From NCBI GenBank assembly GCA_005406025.1, contig BGZK01002077.1, forward strand, positions 17,234 to 81,233: a stretch of 64,000 nt of DNA. Reading direction: 5' to 3'. Shown in pieces: positions 1 to 11,245 of this stretch; position 1 is the stretch's first letter; each line of letters begins with the position of its first letter. Position numbers and translations under genes: made by a program. The notes below the pieces were generated by a model. It was not told the origin of the DNA. It searched no databases and saw only the letters and a program-made list of their open reading frames with translations. The stretch comes from Eumeta japonica. Its lineage: Eukaryota; Arthropoda; Insecta; Lepidoptera; Psychidae.

Positions 1-190
1 TAAGTGCAGTTCTATTCGATATCTGAAAATGTTGTTGCATGCAACTGGAATCGAGAACGGAATCGATATAGGGATCACGGTATACAGGTGATTGGACGAT
101 ATAAAAAATTTGAAAACATAAAAATTAAAGGATCCATTCTATATCCACATGGGCGGAGTCTCGGGCGAAAGCTAGTTGTATACAAAAGTG
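1..190 (+). repeat. interspersed repeat end (GGCGGAGTCTCGGGCGAAAGCTAGT)
   Basis: AAAAATTAAAGGATCCATTC...CCACATGGGCGGAGTCTCGG then GCGAAAGCTAGTTG is the typical 3' end of a common lepidopteran repeat. A purine-rich AATCGAGAACGGAATCGATA stretch precedes it. The element is cut by the window start. Confidence 0.55.
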
Positions 191-537
191 GCCGCCACCC
201 GCCGACTTCGCTGGCGTTATGTGTCATGAAATGAAATCAAAAAAAAAATGAGAAAGAGTGTATAGAATTCAAAGTACAAATAGCTTAAAACTATTTGCAA
301 ACAAAAGATATTGTTAGTAGCTATTAACTGCTGCCCGAAAGAAGAGAACCCTTTCTTCATTTTATGTATGTATATATATATATAGCTATATATGTATGTG
401 TATATATATATAGGTTATAGACAGATTGAAAAAAATGTGAAATTACGTTTTTTGGTGGATTCGATTTCCATCAAAATTACGAAGTGAAAGACTTCAAAAG
501 GCTGTTAGATATTGAAATTGATAGATATTGCTTGTAA

Positions 538-585
538 TCATACCGTAACACTCTCTGTTAGAAAACAGAGAGTGTTACGGTATGA
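538..585. repeat. perfect 22-bp hairpin, 4-nt loop
   Basis: The arm at 538-559 (TCATACCGTAACACTCTC...) and its exact complement at 564-585 are separated by AGAA. Confidence 0.95.
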
Positions 586-754
586 ATGGCAACTTACATG
601 GCCACAGTTTTAAAAATAAATTATAATATTTTATACTTGAGTTTTGGCTGACTGATAAAATGACATTCAAACCGAAACGGCACTAGATCTTTCGGTGTCT
701 GTTCAGCGTTACGGAACCACAGCGCTGGCGTGCAACACACGTTTGTCCGCTTTT

Positions 755-805
755 CGTAGGGTTCCGTATTAAAGTGAAGGTGCTTATCACTTCGTCTGTT
801 GCTTT
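755..805 (+). repeat. short fragment of the 'AGGGTTCCGTA' repeat
   Basis: TAGGGTTCCGTATTAAAGTG with ATCACTTCGTCTGTTG matches the start of the repeat at 14430. Only about 50 bp are recognisable. Confidence 0.5.
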
Positions 806-1672
806 CATCTATTTTATAAAGTTAAACTTTAAACAGGCAGTTGTTTTCAAGCACCGAAAAGCGATGTTAAAATACGTGTTGATTTGAAAGGTGCTAAAGG
901 GACCCGAAAACGGTATAAGAAAGGGAACAACAGCGAAATCAGAACTAGAATCGAGAACCAAAATCGCTCGGTGTGACAAATTAAAGTATTCATTATAAGG
1001 GTAGCACGGTCACGAATGTTCTAATATAAATTCGTACACTCTTAACAATGCATATCTACTAAGCATGAGTATGTATAGGATTTGATATAAACGGCTTTTT
1101 AATATTTTTCGATTTCACTTTGTCATAATTTGAAATTAAATATATTCACGTATCATATTTACAAGCAAATGTCGGATTTGACAGCCAACGACTTAAGGAA
1201 TCTACGAACTTTTCCATATATATTGTCACATACAAGGCCAACGGCCGGGTGCACCACGACCGCGCGAATTCAGTTCGCACCTGTCCCTCTTCCTAACATC
1301 TGTGACTCGTGAACGGCGATAAAGGCTATCGATTACAATGAAGGCAATATTGGACAATTACAGTTGGCCCGCGCGCGTAAAGGACAGTCTAATTCTGTTC
1401 GATTGAGATGAAGCGTCTTGAAGCGATTTCTTAGTTTCAAACATCTGCAGACATTTATATGTACATTTGATTTTATATATTTTAAATATCTCCTTTGGTA
1501 TCATTCCTGTTTGTGTGCATGACTAATGTAGTGCTCTGTTTCTACAAATAAAAGTTTCGAATATAATCTTGAATTAATCGCTGTATTACAGTATAATTCT
1601 GACTTCAATATATATTGGAATTTATATTAGACTCAAAACTATAGGTTAGGATCTCGAAGTTAGGATCCCGAC

Positions 1673-1888
1673 CAGTGGAGTACCTAGGGGAGCGCAGCGA
1701 GGCGTCCCGCAGGGTGCCACCCATTTAACGGTAACACCGAGTTCATCCGACCGCAATTTTTTTCATAAAGCATGCACAACGAAATATGAAACGTTGTTTA
1801 TCATTAAAGTTTTCTTCAACTTAACAGTTTTATTTTAGGGTGTCGCTTCAAGTCCGCCCTGGTGACACTCAGGCTAACTACGCCACTG
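1673..1888. mobile_element. 216-bp non-autonomous hAT-type MITE with 8-bp target-site duplication
   Basis: The element begins CAGTGGAGTACCTAG and ends CTAACTACGCCACTG, imperfect terminal inverted repeats of the CAGTGGCGTAG type. It is flanked on both sides by ATCCCGAC (1665-1672 and 1889-1896), an exact 8-bp duplication as made by hAT transposases. It has no coding capacity. Confidence 0.85.
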
Positions 1889-1896
1889 ATCCCGAC

Positions 1897-2760
1897 TACA
1901 CTCGAGTCGCGGTCTATTCGTGTTTCGATAACGATGCCGGTTGACCTCAGCCCTCATTTTACATTTCTCCTCGATTTTTTCCCCAACTTTGTTTCATCCT
2001 TTGGCCTAACCATAAGTACCACTTGCACAATTTTTCTTTCGAAATCATTCATCCCGTATTAAAATCTCTCCTCTCTTTCTGAATGGGGTAAATTTATAAT
2101 TTCCACATTCAACAGCATCTGAAAAGAAGGGGCGCAAGAGACAGTCAGACATTTGAGTCGTGCAGCATTATTTTTAGAATTTACCAAAAAAGAAAACAGC
2201 GGCAGCGGCCGACTAGCGGGAGAGCTAGCTGCCTTCGAACCGAAAGGTAACGGATTCAAAACCTGCACAGCGGAGGCCGAATCGAGCGAAGTTAAGCGTA
2301 CCAAGCCGTCGGTTGCAGACGCCGCCCCCGCGCCGGCGACCGCGGCCGTCGGCAGCTCCCGGCACACGTGCGTCGGCGTCGAGGGCCGAGACTACCCATA
2401 AGGATCCTTAAAATAGGAATAGATGGGTTTGAGAAGGTATGCTACAGTAATGGGGCGACGAATAACGAACGACAATAACGCTCCGAATAACAATGTCCGA
2501 CCGGGATGTCCAAAGCCGGCTATATACGAAGAAAAGCGGATGCGTGTGAAGTACGCGCGAGGACTACGTGATTATGCGGCGTCCCGCATCTCGACGAGGG
2601 CGCCGCGGTCGAGGACCACGGGCTCCCGCTCCCGCCCACGCTCGCGCGCCGGCACTGCCCGCGTGCGTTGCATTATTGAAGAGGCGCTAAGGGCGAGTCC
2701 TCCGCCCGGAGCAAACAAAGGCTACGCCGCGGGAGAATGTTCGCTCTCCCCGCTTTAATT
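1897..2760. other. GC-rich island at 2180-2760, no gene assigned
   Basis: Base composition rises sharply at about 2180 and is highest at 2560-2720 (CpG-rich), then falls at 2755. Open frames exist on the plus strand (2153-2401 and 2423-2758) and on the minus strand (2367-2059), but none shows a recognised motif. They overlap each other and fit composition alone. A promoter, a CpG-rich untranslated exon or a GC-rich repeat are all possible. 1897-2180 shows nothing. Confidence 0.35.
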
Positions 2761-3544
2761 GACTTTATTACTTGTTTTGTTTACTTTTAATCTGGCTTAA
2801 AACGACGCCTGTTTGCGGCCGCGCCACTACGTATTCGGCTGAAATGCTAGTTAAGCGTAAAGCTGAAAGATTTGAATTAGGATAAAGGTGCTTGCGGGTC
2901 TAGGGATCCCAAAAAACCTTAATGAAAAAACTGCTGAACCGTCGTGTAGTGGAATGTTTTCGCAATGTTTATTCGGTAAATTGTAAAATTCTAGAATGTA
3001 CAATGTCAGTGACGCATATATAGTAGACAAATTTAATGATTAGTAATTATATTGCACTACTGACATTTTAAACTGTTTACAACTCCATTTCTTTTTCGTT
3101 TGCATCTAGATTGATATAGGTTGATTTGCAGACATTTAAAATCTTTTTTGGACAATGTTTTAGTTAAAAATTAATTTTTAAGAAAATGTAATATGCATTG
3201 TCTTTAGTAAAACATATATAATTCATTTTTTCTTGCATTACTTTTCAGTGCTTGATATAATCTCGATAAAATTGAGACGATGTATCGAAAATCAATAATG
3301 ATTTGATTGTTAATTGCCCAAAAAAAAATTCCAAGTACCTGCAAGTGAACCTACATCACGGTTCACAAAATTTTAACAAACAATGATATTCTCCGAGCCT
3401 TTACGGGGACGTAATTAGGAATTTTAATACACAGGTTTTTAAGTTAATTATGTATGTGGCCTCTACGAGTTGACGAGTAGGCGGTGGTCGATGTTTTGTC
3501 AAAGAATTAAATTCTACCATACTATTTACTAAATCATAGTATTA

Positions 3545-3583
3545 AAAACAGTAAAATATCAACCATAGATATTTTACTGTTTT
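3545..3583. repeat. perfect 16-bp hairpin, 7-nt loop
   Basis: AAAACAGTAAAATATC (3545-3560) and GATATTTTACTGTTTT (3568-3583) are exact complements. Confidence 0.95.
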
Positions 3584-3925
3584 GTGCTGTAGAGGACGAC
3601 GTGGCCGTACCGAAATGCGATAGAATTATTTGTAATATAATAATTCAGCCGTCGCTCAGACAGAAACAGCTTCGACTATTATCGAGATTGCGTTCGTGAC
3701 TGTATCAAATCTTATTTACAGTTTCAAATTGGTGGAGTTTTTTTGATTCATAAAAATAGAAAAATTATTATTTTTGTGAAGTATATTGTAAGTGAAGTTA
3801 ATTTTTCTCAGATTCAGGTTTATCACAAAAAAATAATCTTGTCAGTTTTTCTAACCACAGTAGCTATACAAAACACTAAACTAGTAGTAGAGAACGCTAT
3901 AACTTTTTTTAAACAAATAATCTCC

Positions 3926-4020
3926 ATATATACGCACACATGCACGCATGCACACACCTGTACGCATACATACGCAAACCAAGTGCGCGCGCATATACAC
4001 ACACGCCCGCACGCACATTC
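3926..4020. repeat. degenerate CA/CG/TA alternating purine-pyrimidine tract
   Basis: The tract is TATATACGCACACATGCACGCATGCACACACC ... GCGCGCGCATATACACACACGCCCGCACGCAC. Nearly perfect purine-pyrimidine alternation runs over about 95 bases. A similar TATATA-TGTGTGCGCGTG tract is at 9293-9345. Confidence 0.85.
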
Positions 4021-4212
4021 TAAATATTATATAGTCTACATATAATAAGAGTGTTGAACCGTCGCTTTTGTATACTAAAAATTTTTGCCAAAAACTGATT
4101 ACGTATAATAAATATAGAAAGCGTATCAAAATAAATTAAGACTATTTTTAAAAATGTTTGTCTCTCTATTTAAATGCGTTAATGTCCAAGAATACTAGAG
4201 GATTTTTTTCTT

Positions 4213-4254
4213 TTACCTATAAATGCCCAATTTTCATTGGGCATTTATAGGTAA
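4213..4254. repeat. perfect 19-bp hairpin, 4-nt loop
   Basis: TTACCTATAAATGCCCAAT (4213-4231) and its exact complement (4236-4254) are separated by TTTC. Confidence 0.95.
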
Positions 4255-5829
4255 CTTGAAAATTTACATAAAATCAATATGCATCCCGAAATCACTCTTG
4301 AGGATTCAATTTATTCGAACAACATCGGCTAACAGAAACAGGTTTTTAAAAATAAATTTCACGCTACGAAGTCACAGACTCAGCTATTCAATAGTATAAA
4401 TTCTTACAATCGCTCTTGATTACAACACTTTAGAGCTCAGCTACATATACATATTGAATTAAACTTTAAAATTATGTTTAAAAATATAACATTTGGCACT
4501 TATCTCAGACCTGTATTTTATTTAATACGATATCACTAATTTTTTGATGTTTTATTGTAATAATATAACTATTTCAAAAATATGTCTCTCTTATATATAA
4601 AAACCCTACGAGTGTATTTCTAAATTTATCTTTCATTTGAAACTCTTCCAGTGTGTGACAGACAACGAGCAGATAATGATGCAACTCATTAGACGTAGCG
4701 ATATCAATTATCGCTTTGAAGGCAAACACAGTTTAAAATTTTACTTGATAACGAAAAGTAGCACGGCCTGCATTATCGAATTATGTAATATATTTTTCAT
4801 GTATTCACAATTTCGTAAAATGTTTTTAGCCAACGTAAAACTAGAAATAACATAAGAAAAATTTATCGTAAAACGTCTGCCAGCGACATCGGCGGCGACA
4901 AGCGGAAATGCAGCGAGTTCTTCTGACAGATCTGGTGGAATAGCACAATTGAAATACTTAAGGTTATTTTGTCACTTATATTTGATACCTATACATCGGT
5001 ATTGTCGGTGGGCCACAGTCACGAGGCAACCTTAAAATCGGAAGGTACCAGGTTTGATGGCTAACCTCGGACCAATTGACCTATGACTTTTTAATTTGTG
5101 TAAAATTGAACCATCCGCTTCTACTTCAATGAGCTCGTCAAGACCATTATGGAAGGGCATTTCATTACTCTGAAGTGACAATAAGTACCTAATAACAGCA
5201 TTTTGCAAGCTTTTGTTAATTTTGTACATGTTATTATAATATACATATTTATCAAAACGGTTAAACAATTAGTTTTATATAAACAATTGTCTGCCATATT
5301 GGAATCTTAACATAATCTGGTTGACCTACGAATTAAGCTGAAATCGTAGCTCGAAATGTTTCTGTGTCAAGTTCCGATTCAATCCGTCGAAAAGCATATA
5401 TCCTTTAAAAGAGGAATCACCTCTATATTTTACATAACCATAAAATTAAAAAAAGACTCGCCGCGAATGCCATTGTAAGCATCGTGCATTCTTTCCATCA
5501 TGAACATTAGCGGTATTTGGAACAAAGTTCCTTAATGCTGCTTGCAGGAAGCAATAGTTGGCACAAATCGTCACGTAAGTAAAAAACGTTATGCCGCCTC
5601 TCACTCTCGATTTGAGTGAACAGTACGAATATCTTGTCTGCCACGAATTGTGGAAAGAAACGAAATCTGTTTTAATAGACGAAGCAAAAAAAGGTATGTG
5701 AAGTTAATAAGAGAACAAATGTTAGTAAGGTAGATAATTAATGGTGCAGTGTCAAAGCAAGGAAAGTACTTGATGGAAAAAAACATGGCTGGATTTACTA
5801 TATGCACAGGCCAGTCACAAAGTGCAAAG

Positions 5830-6775
5830 AAAGGGCAGTTTAAAAAGATAAGCTAAAAGAACCTCAAAGTACACTGCACTGAAATACCTGTATAGGGGTT
5901 CTAGTGACTGCATTTAGAATAAATGGGATATTCGATGACTGGTTTGAATTTCGCAGGGGTGACAGACAGGTATGTATAAATAACTTCGTCATGGCTTGGC
6001 ATGGCATCATGGAGTTGTAGGAAATGACAACTAAAATGAATCATTCTCTAAAGAAAAGAGATATGAAAGTAAATGTCCGTAAGACTAAGGTGATGGTATT
6101 TTAAAGAGGCGAAATCACAACTAAATACGATATATGTACTACATACAGAAGATGAAAGAATCGAAGAAGAAAGGCTTTGTTTAATTGAGTAGTCACCTTA
6201 CAAATGATGGTAAACATGTTAAAAATTTTGAAAGGAGAGGGAATGCGGGAAATAGATAGAATGGTGCCTTTCGCGCTATCATAAATAGTAAAAGTGTCTC
6301 AGGGCAAGCGCGTTTTACTATCCATAATGGGGTTCTAATCCCTACGCTTATGTACGGCAGTGAAAGTTGGATATAATGAAGAAAAATTAAAATAGAATCA
6401 ATGCGGTGGGGATACGATCTCTTCGTAATATGTGTAAACTATCTCTGAAAGATATTTGTAGGAACAGTGATGTCAGAGAGCGGTGTTATTGGAAGGAAAA
6501 TGTAGTGACTAGAAAAAGGAATGGTGCGATGGTTTGTCCATCTGCAAAAGATGAATGAAAGTAGATTTACAAACAAATTTATAGAGCGAATATCTGTGAT
6601 GAAAATATCGGCAAAGGTCGCTTTAGAAAATCTTATGCAAGCTGAACTGATAGCATATTAAATATAAACAAATTTTAAACACTCGAAACCGACGAGTTTG
6701 CACGAAAAGATAGTAAAGATATTTAAAGATCATTACGATATGGAAATCTAGAGGCTCTGCCTACCCTTCTAGAAA
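5830..6775 (+). pseudogene. degenerate non-LTR retrotransposon (RTE-like), reverse transcriptase C-terminal part
   Basis: Shifting frames give pieces of a reverse-transcriptase end: MKVNVRKTKVMV, a VVTLQMMV-like segment where SHLTNDG is usual, IHNGVLIPTLMYGSESW near 6320-6370 (across frameshifts), then RNMC, RNSDVRERC and RWFVHLQKMNESRFTNKFIE near 6470-6580. The tail GGCTCTGCCTACCC near 6755 followed by ATGTTATTATT matches the usual 3' end of these lepidopteran elements. There are many stops. Assignment to an RTE-type clade is from memory of the motif order. Confidence 0.75.
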
Positions 6776-7439
6776 ACAGAAGTGAATTTATGTTATTATT
6801 ATCATTTATGTTATAATACACCATTTATATATATTATATCAATTTTAAGTAAATGAATATATTTGTTTTGATTTATTTTGTATTTCAGATTTAATTACTC
6901 TCAAAAGTTGTTAATTTGTTTCAATTTTCCTGTTGTTTAATATAACAATATAAATCGAAAGAATTTCGTTCCAATAGGGTATCGTATGACATCTCTAGTT
7001 TTTTTTCTGTATTATGTCGCTTATTTCAAAACATGCACCCCATCATAGAATGTACGTAAAACAATATACTTATTGTAATAACTCAAATTTACCAAAAATT
7101 ATACATTTACATTTGCTTGTTAAAATCACATTTTAAAATAAGAGCCCAATTACTAACCCATATTTTATAGAGTAAATGACCCATAAGAACTTATAGAATT
7201 TACAAATTGACCCATTTTACGGAAGTGACTTTATTGACTATAAAACGCTGTTGATATGACAGTGCACGTTGCCAGTGAGGATAAGCGGATGCTAGACTTA
7301 GCCGGTGTCGTTAACGAACTCAAAGTTGCTCAACGTGCGATAGAAGGAATGTGATTAAATTAACCGACGATCGGCCAACGATCGTGGGCCTGCTGATTCA
7401 GGTGGCGTACTGTGTCAAACTTTATATGTCTTTACTGAA
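6776..7439. other. AT-rich intergenic, nothing recognised
   Basis: Low-complexity A/T sequence follows the LINE tail. 7250-7440 has more GC but no identifiable feature. Confidence 0.6.
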
Positions 7440-7790
7440 GCTCCCGCAATCAAATTGAGGTGGTTTTACAGTATTTTAAGGAGCGAATGAACATTTGAGC
7501 CGCTAGGAGTAGGTTTTCACCGCTGCCCATGGACACTCGTAACATAGAGGAGTCACTAGTGCGTTGGGGACCTCTCAGAAAGGAATTCCTAGTTTCCGGT
7601 AGCCCATTCTCCTCTTCAGCAGATATTCCTATCTGATGGATGAGGAAATGGACCACGGAACTCTTCCTCACTGGACAGTGGAAACTGTTACTTCACTTCT
7701 GTATTCTATGAGAGTGTGGTATTGCACCTACCGAACCAGCCCATTTTTGTGCTACAACCGAATCGGCCATAGCATGGCGCTACCAGCACC
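7440..7790 (-). repeat. same repeat tail, minus strand, with its upstream part
   Basis: CACCGCTGCCCATGGACACT and GTGACTCCTC-type sequence at 7520-7570 are the reverse complement of the tail at 15560. The adjoining 7680-7785 segment (AACTGTTACTTCACTTCTGT ... GCATGGCGCTACCA) matches 57060-57175. Confidence 0.6.
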
Positions 7791-8973
7791 AGATCCTCCA
7801 CGCTAAACCAGTACGGGCAGAAGACTACCGTCGACGACCGTCACCGACACGGTAACGACATCGAGGATCAACTATTAGCATAGTTTCTGAGACTCAGCCC
7901 GTGAGAGGTTCAAATATGGCTATTTGTCTGTGACTAGGATTTAAAGCTGATGCCTTACAATTCTAAAATCGATGCTCTAGGTCTCAATCGTACGTCGTAC
8001 AGATCTAGGCGGTAGGCGTCCATTAGTTTACGGTCGATAGCAAACCGCTTAAGATGACGACGATAAGATAGCAATTGAATTAACATGCATCCAGTGCTCG
8101 GTGTGCATGCTGAAATGCGCTCGAGACTATTCCGCTCGAATGCACTCGGACTCGTGTATGCGCTAATGCAAACTCAACTACGTCATGTGGCGTGTGAAAC
8201 CGAGCAAATCCGTTAAGTAAATCTCCTATGTGTTATCACAGTAATAAAATGTCGCCGCTAAATGACACGTTTATAGTATGGAAAGTAATTAATACCTTTC
8301 AACATAACTTTACGAAACAAATAACAATTTCAATTTCACATTGAAAATGATTTACTTTAATAGGGTAGGTTATTTAAAAGAGTGCGACAGGGGCCTGACG
8401 TCCTGAATTAATAGGATAGAGGAATGAAAATGGTATCAGTTGCGTAATTATTAGTATTGCTCGATATTAAAATTAAAGTGTGATATTTTTTTGACAATAT
8501 CGCAAGAAACCGGTACTTAGATAATTCTTTTAAAAATACCATATTTTATATTGAAGACTCTTCATTGGCAATATTTTTTTCATTTTTCGAAAACAATCAA
8601 CATTTTCGCAATATTTTTATTTTTAAATCGGTCTTCACGTCTTACGACTCGCTCCGAATGTGAGCGACACTACTTGGTGTTGTTTGTACCGATATCATGA
8701 CCAAAATATCAATTTTACATATCATCAGGCTTTTGTAGAATTATGAAAAAATTGTTTTAAAATTAGGAACAATTTATGATTTGTTTTCTTTTAATTTCAT
8801 TTATATTATTCCTCGAATTCGTTTTCAATGTACACGAAGGTCATGTAGAGCACGAAAAGGGTGAATTTTGTGAATTGAAGATACTTCAGAGGAACGGTCG
8901 ATCGAAGTCCAGTTCAAATACAATGAAAATAATTAATTTGCCACCTCTACAATCAATCTACATGACTACACAT

Positions 8974-8983
8974 TGGCGACCGT
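8974..8983 (+). other. possible retroelement primer-binding site
   Basis: TGGCGACCGT follows ACTACACAT at 8965. TGGCGACCGTGACAGG-type sites (complementary to a tRNA-Arg end) follow the 5' LTR in mdg1/412-type elements. Only ten bases match and no LTR partner is visible, so this is tentative. Confidence 0.2.
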
Positions 8984-9292
8984 AGTAAATTATTTGTATT
9001 AAATTCTATAGAGCGCGTCTACTCCGCCTAGTAGGTACAATGAACTAAATGTTTTCACACAAACCCTACACTCGTGCGCTCATGACGCGGGTGTCGATGC
9101 CTATGCCGATCACCGCAGCGTGCTCGTTACGATGCATTAACTACCGCTTAGACCGTAAAGCTCAACGCTTCAGACCGTTATTTTAATGGTTGTGATCTCT
9201 CTACTTTTTTATTGTTCGACCATTAATTTTATAGTTCCGTGTTGGAAAGTGTAGAAACGAAATGCTTTTGTTTAAACAATGATGTTTGTTTG

Positions 9293-9350
9293 TATATATA
9301 TATATATTTGTGTGCGCGTGTGCGTGCATGCGCGCGTGCGTGCCTGTCTG
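9293..9350. repeat. TA/TG/CG alternating tract
   Basis: (TA)n is followed by TTTGTGTGCGCGTGTGCGTGCATGCGCGCGTGCGTG, a simple-sequence tract. Apparent small frames over it are artefacts. Confidence 0.85.
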
Positions 9351-10989
9351 TTTCCTTATTCTCGGTAACAAATACAAATTCAACTTAAAACTGACCTCTT
9401 AAAAATGCAGTTGTAGCATATAAGTAGTTGTGTATTCGCAGCAGTGCGTTGATGTGAATTATTATTTTTTTCGATATCCCAATCATATCTGGAGCAAATT
9501 AAATTTCAGACATTTGTTGTTTCACAAGACAATATATCATTGAATTTTTGATCGCAGATGACTTCTTTATTTGTACGCTATCATCAAACATATTAGTATA
9601 TTGTACAGACAGACAAATGTATTTATAAAATGGTTCGTAAGGTTATGTACGTTCAAATAAAGTAGAAGCGCTTTCACAGCGGTCGACCTCTGGTCTTATA
9701 GTCTGACATTTCCTAAATCCACAGAATACGCTCGCGTAACGGGGAGTTTGAGTGGCTGGTGCGTGGTGATCGCGAAGTGTAACGTTACACAAGCGATATA
9801 GATATGCAATAAACAATGATTCCTATCGTTTTAATTACTGAGACGTTATCCTATTATATTTTTTATTATTAAAATTAATAAAATTGATTTGAAATTAATT
9901 AATTGACTTATTATAATACAATTATTATTGAAATATTCTAACAAAATAAATAACTATATTTTTATATTTTTGTGTTATTATATAAGTTTTATTATTGTTA
10001 AAGTGCCTCAGAGAATTAGAATCAGTGATTTATAACTAAATCGAAATATATATTTTATTTATATTATTATTATATTTGAAACAATAAGAAAAGTATATTG
10101 ACTTTATTAACAAACTTTAATCTTTTTATTATATTATTACATATTTTCTTTATTAGTATTTATGGATTATAAATTTTAATATTAACTTAAATGTTTGACA
10201 TTTACCGGACGTCCCTTGACGGTCAAAAGTTTTAAGTAATATTGCTAGAGAAAAGACAAAAGAGATTACTTCGCAATAGAAGAATCGAATGAAGGATACC
10301 TCAGCTTCAATCGTCAAGTCCACTACCAGGGACACGACCGATATAATTATAAAAATGAGGTGGTATTTGTACCATTCTAATCTATACTACTACATAAAAC
10401 TAAAAGGTTTTTTAGTTGTTTCGTTGTAACTATTGACCTATACATCCGATCAAAATTAAATTTTGTATACATGTAAAAGAATACATCGGCTTTGTCGATA
10501 GGCTAAGTTTTAGTTAAGTGGTGGACTTCCAAAATGTATTGCGGGGGCGTCAATGGTAAAAAATGACACTTTCAAACTAAAGCTCCGAGAGACATGAAAT
10601 TAAGTAATAATTTAAATTTTTCTAAGTTAAGGCTAACTACGATCAGAGTCTGGAAAATTTTAGTCAACGAAAGGAATGTGGGAGCGTTGAACATTTGCAA
10701 TCACATATATAATGCCAATGATTGACATTTGTCTAAGCATCAATAAAAAACTACTGAATGTATTGATAGGAGAATTGGACTTGTAGATGGTTTTAAGATA
10801 TTTAAACTCCAAATGTCCTTAAATTTCTTCTTATATACCTTCATAACTTATAACACCCAATGAAGTGGGCGGTTATGGCTGGCACGTTATAAATTCCACA
10901 AAAGAAACAAAGATAGAACACTACACTCACAAAGGGGACGAACGGTAAATACCAGAACTATATAAAACGTACCACCCGAATAGGTATGA

Positions 10990-11245
10990 TATACATAGTC
11001 CCGTGCCGTAAAGAGGTCGCCGATGAGCGAGCGTCGAGCGAATACCGATGATGCCGGCCGAGCTCGGGCCGCCGAGGCACCGCCGGCGGCGCGCCGGACG
11101 CATTCCCGCCTCTTATCGCCGATATTGCATTCCAGAGTCTTCTCGAGCCGGCACGGACGCCTGCGGGGGCGAGGCCCGCGACGGACGCTGAGCCATCGCC
11201 GCATTGCGGGCGTGCCCACCTAGAAGCGCCATCTTTAATGGCCGC
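10990..11245. other. GC-rich island with a YY1-type AAGATGGCGC site
   Basis: About 250 bases of CpG-rich sequence stand in an AT-rich surround. On the minus strand AAGATGGCGCTTC occurs at about 11237-11225. Overlapping frames on both strands lack recognisable motifs. It could be a promoter or first exon, and no coding exon can be linked to it. Confidence 0.3.

Larger units (their letters stand above)
191..1664. other. AT-rich intergenic, no gene seen
   Basis: Holds a TATATA-rich stretch (361-415), the hairpin at 538, the repeat fragment at 755 and a purine-rich GAACAACAGCGAAATCAGAA / AGAATCGAGAACC stretch at 925-960. Small frames show no motif. Confidence 0.6.
2761..5829. other. AT-rich intergenic, no gene seen
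   Basis: Contains the hairpins at 3545 and 4213 and the alternating tract at 3926. No open frame has a recognisable domain or splice context. Confidence 0.6.

Noticed and set aside
2059..2758. A gene in the GC-rich island on either strand
   Set aside because: Competing frames on both strands, no conserved motif, and no ATG or splice context that decides between them.
8776..8985. 69-codon frame with hydrophobic start, like a secreted peptide
   Set aside because: The hydrophobic start arises from AT-rich codons. There is no promoter, splice or family evidence, and its end overlaps a primer-binding-site-like motif.
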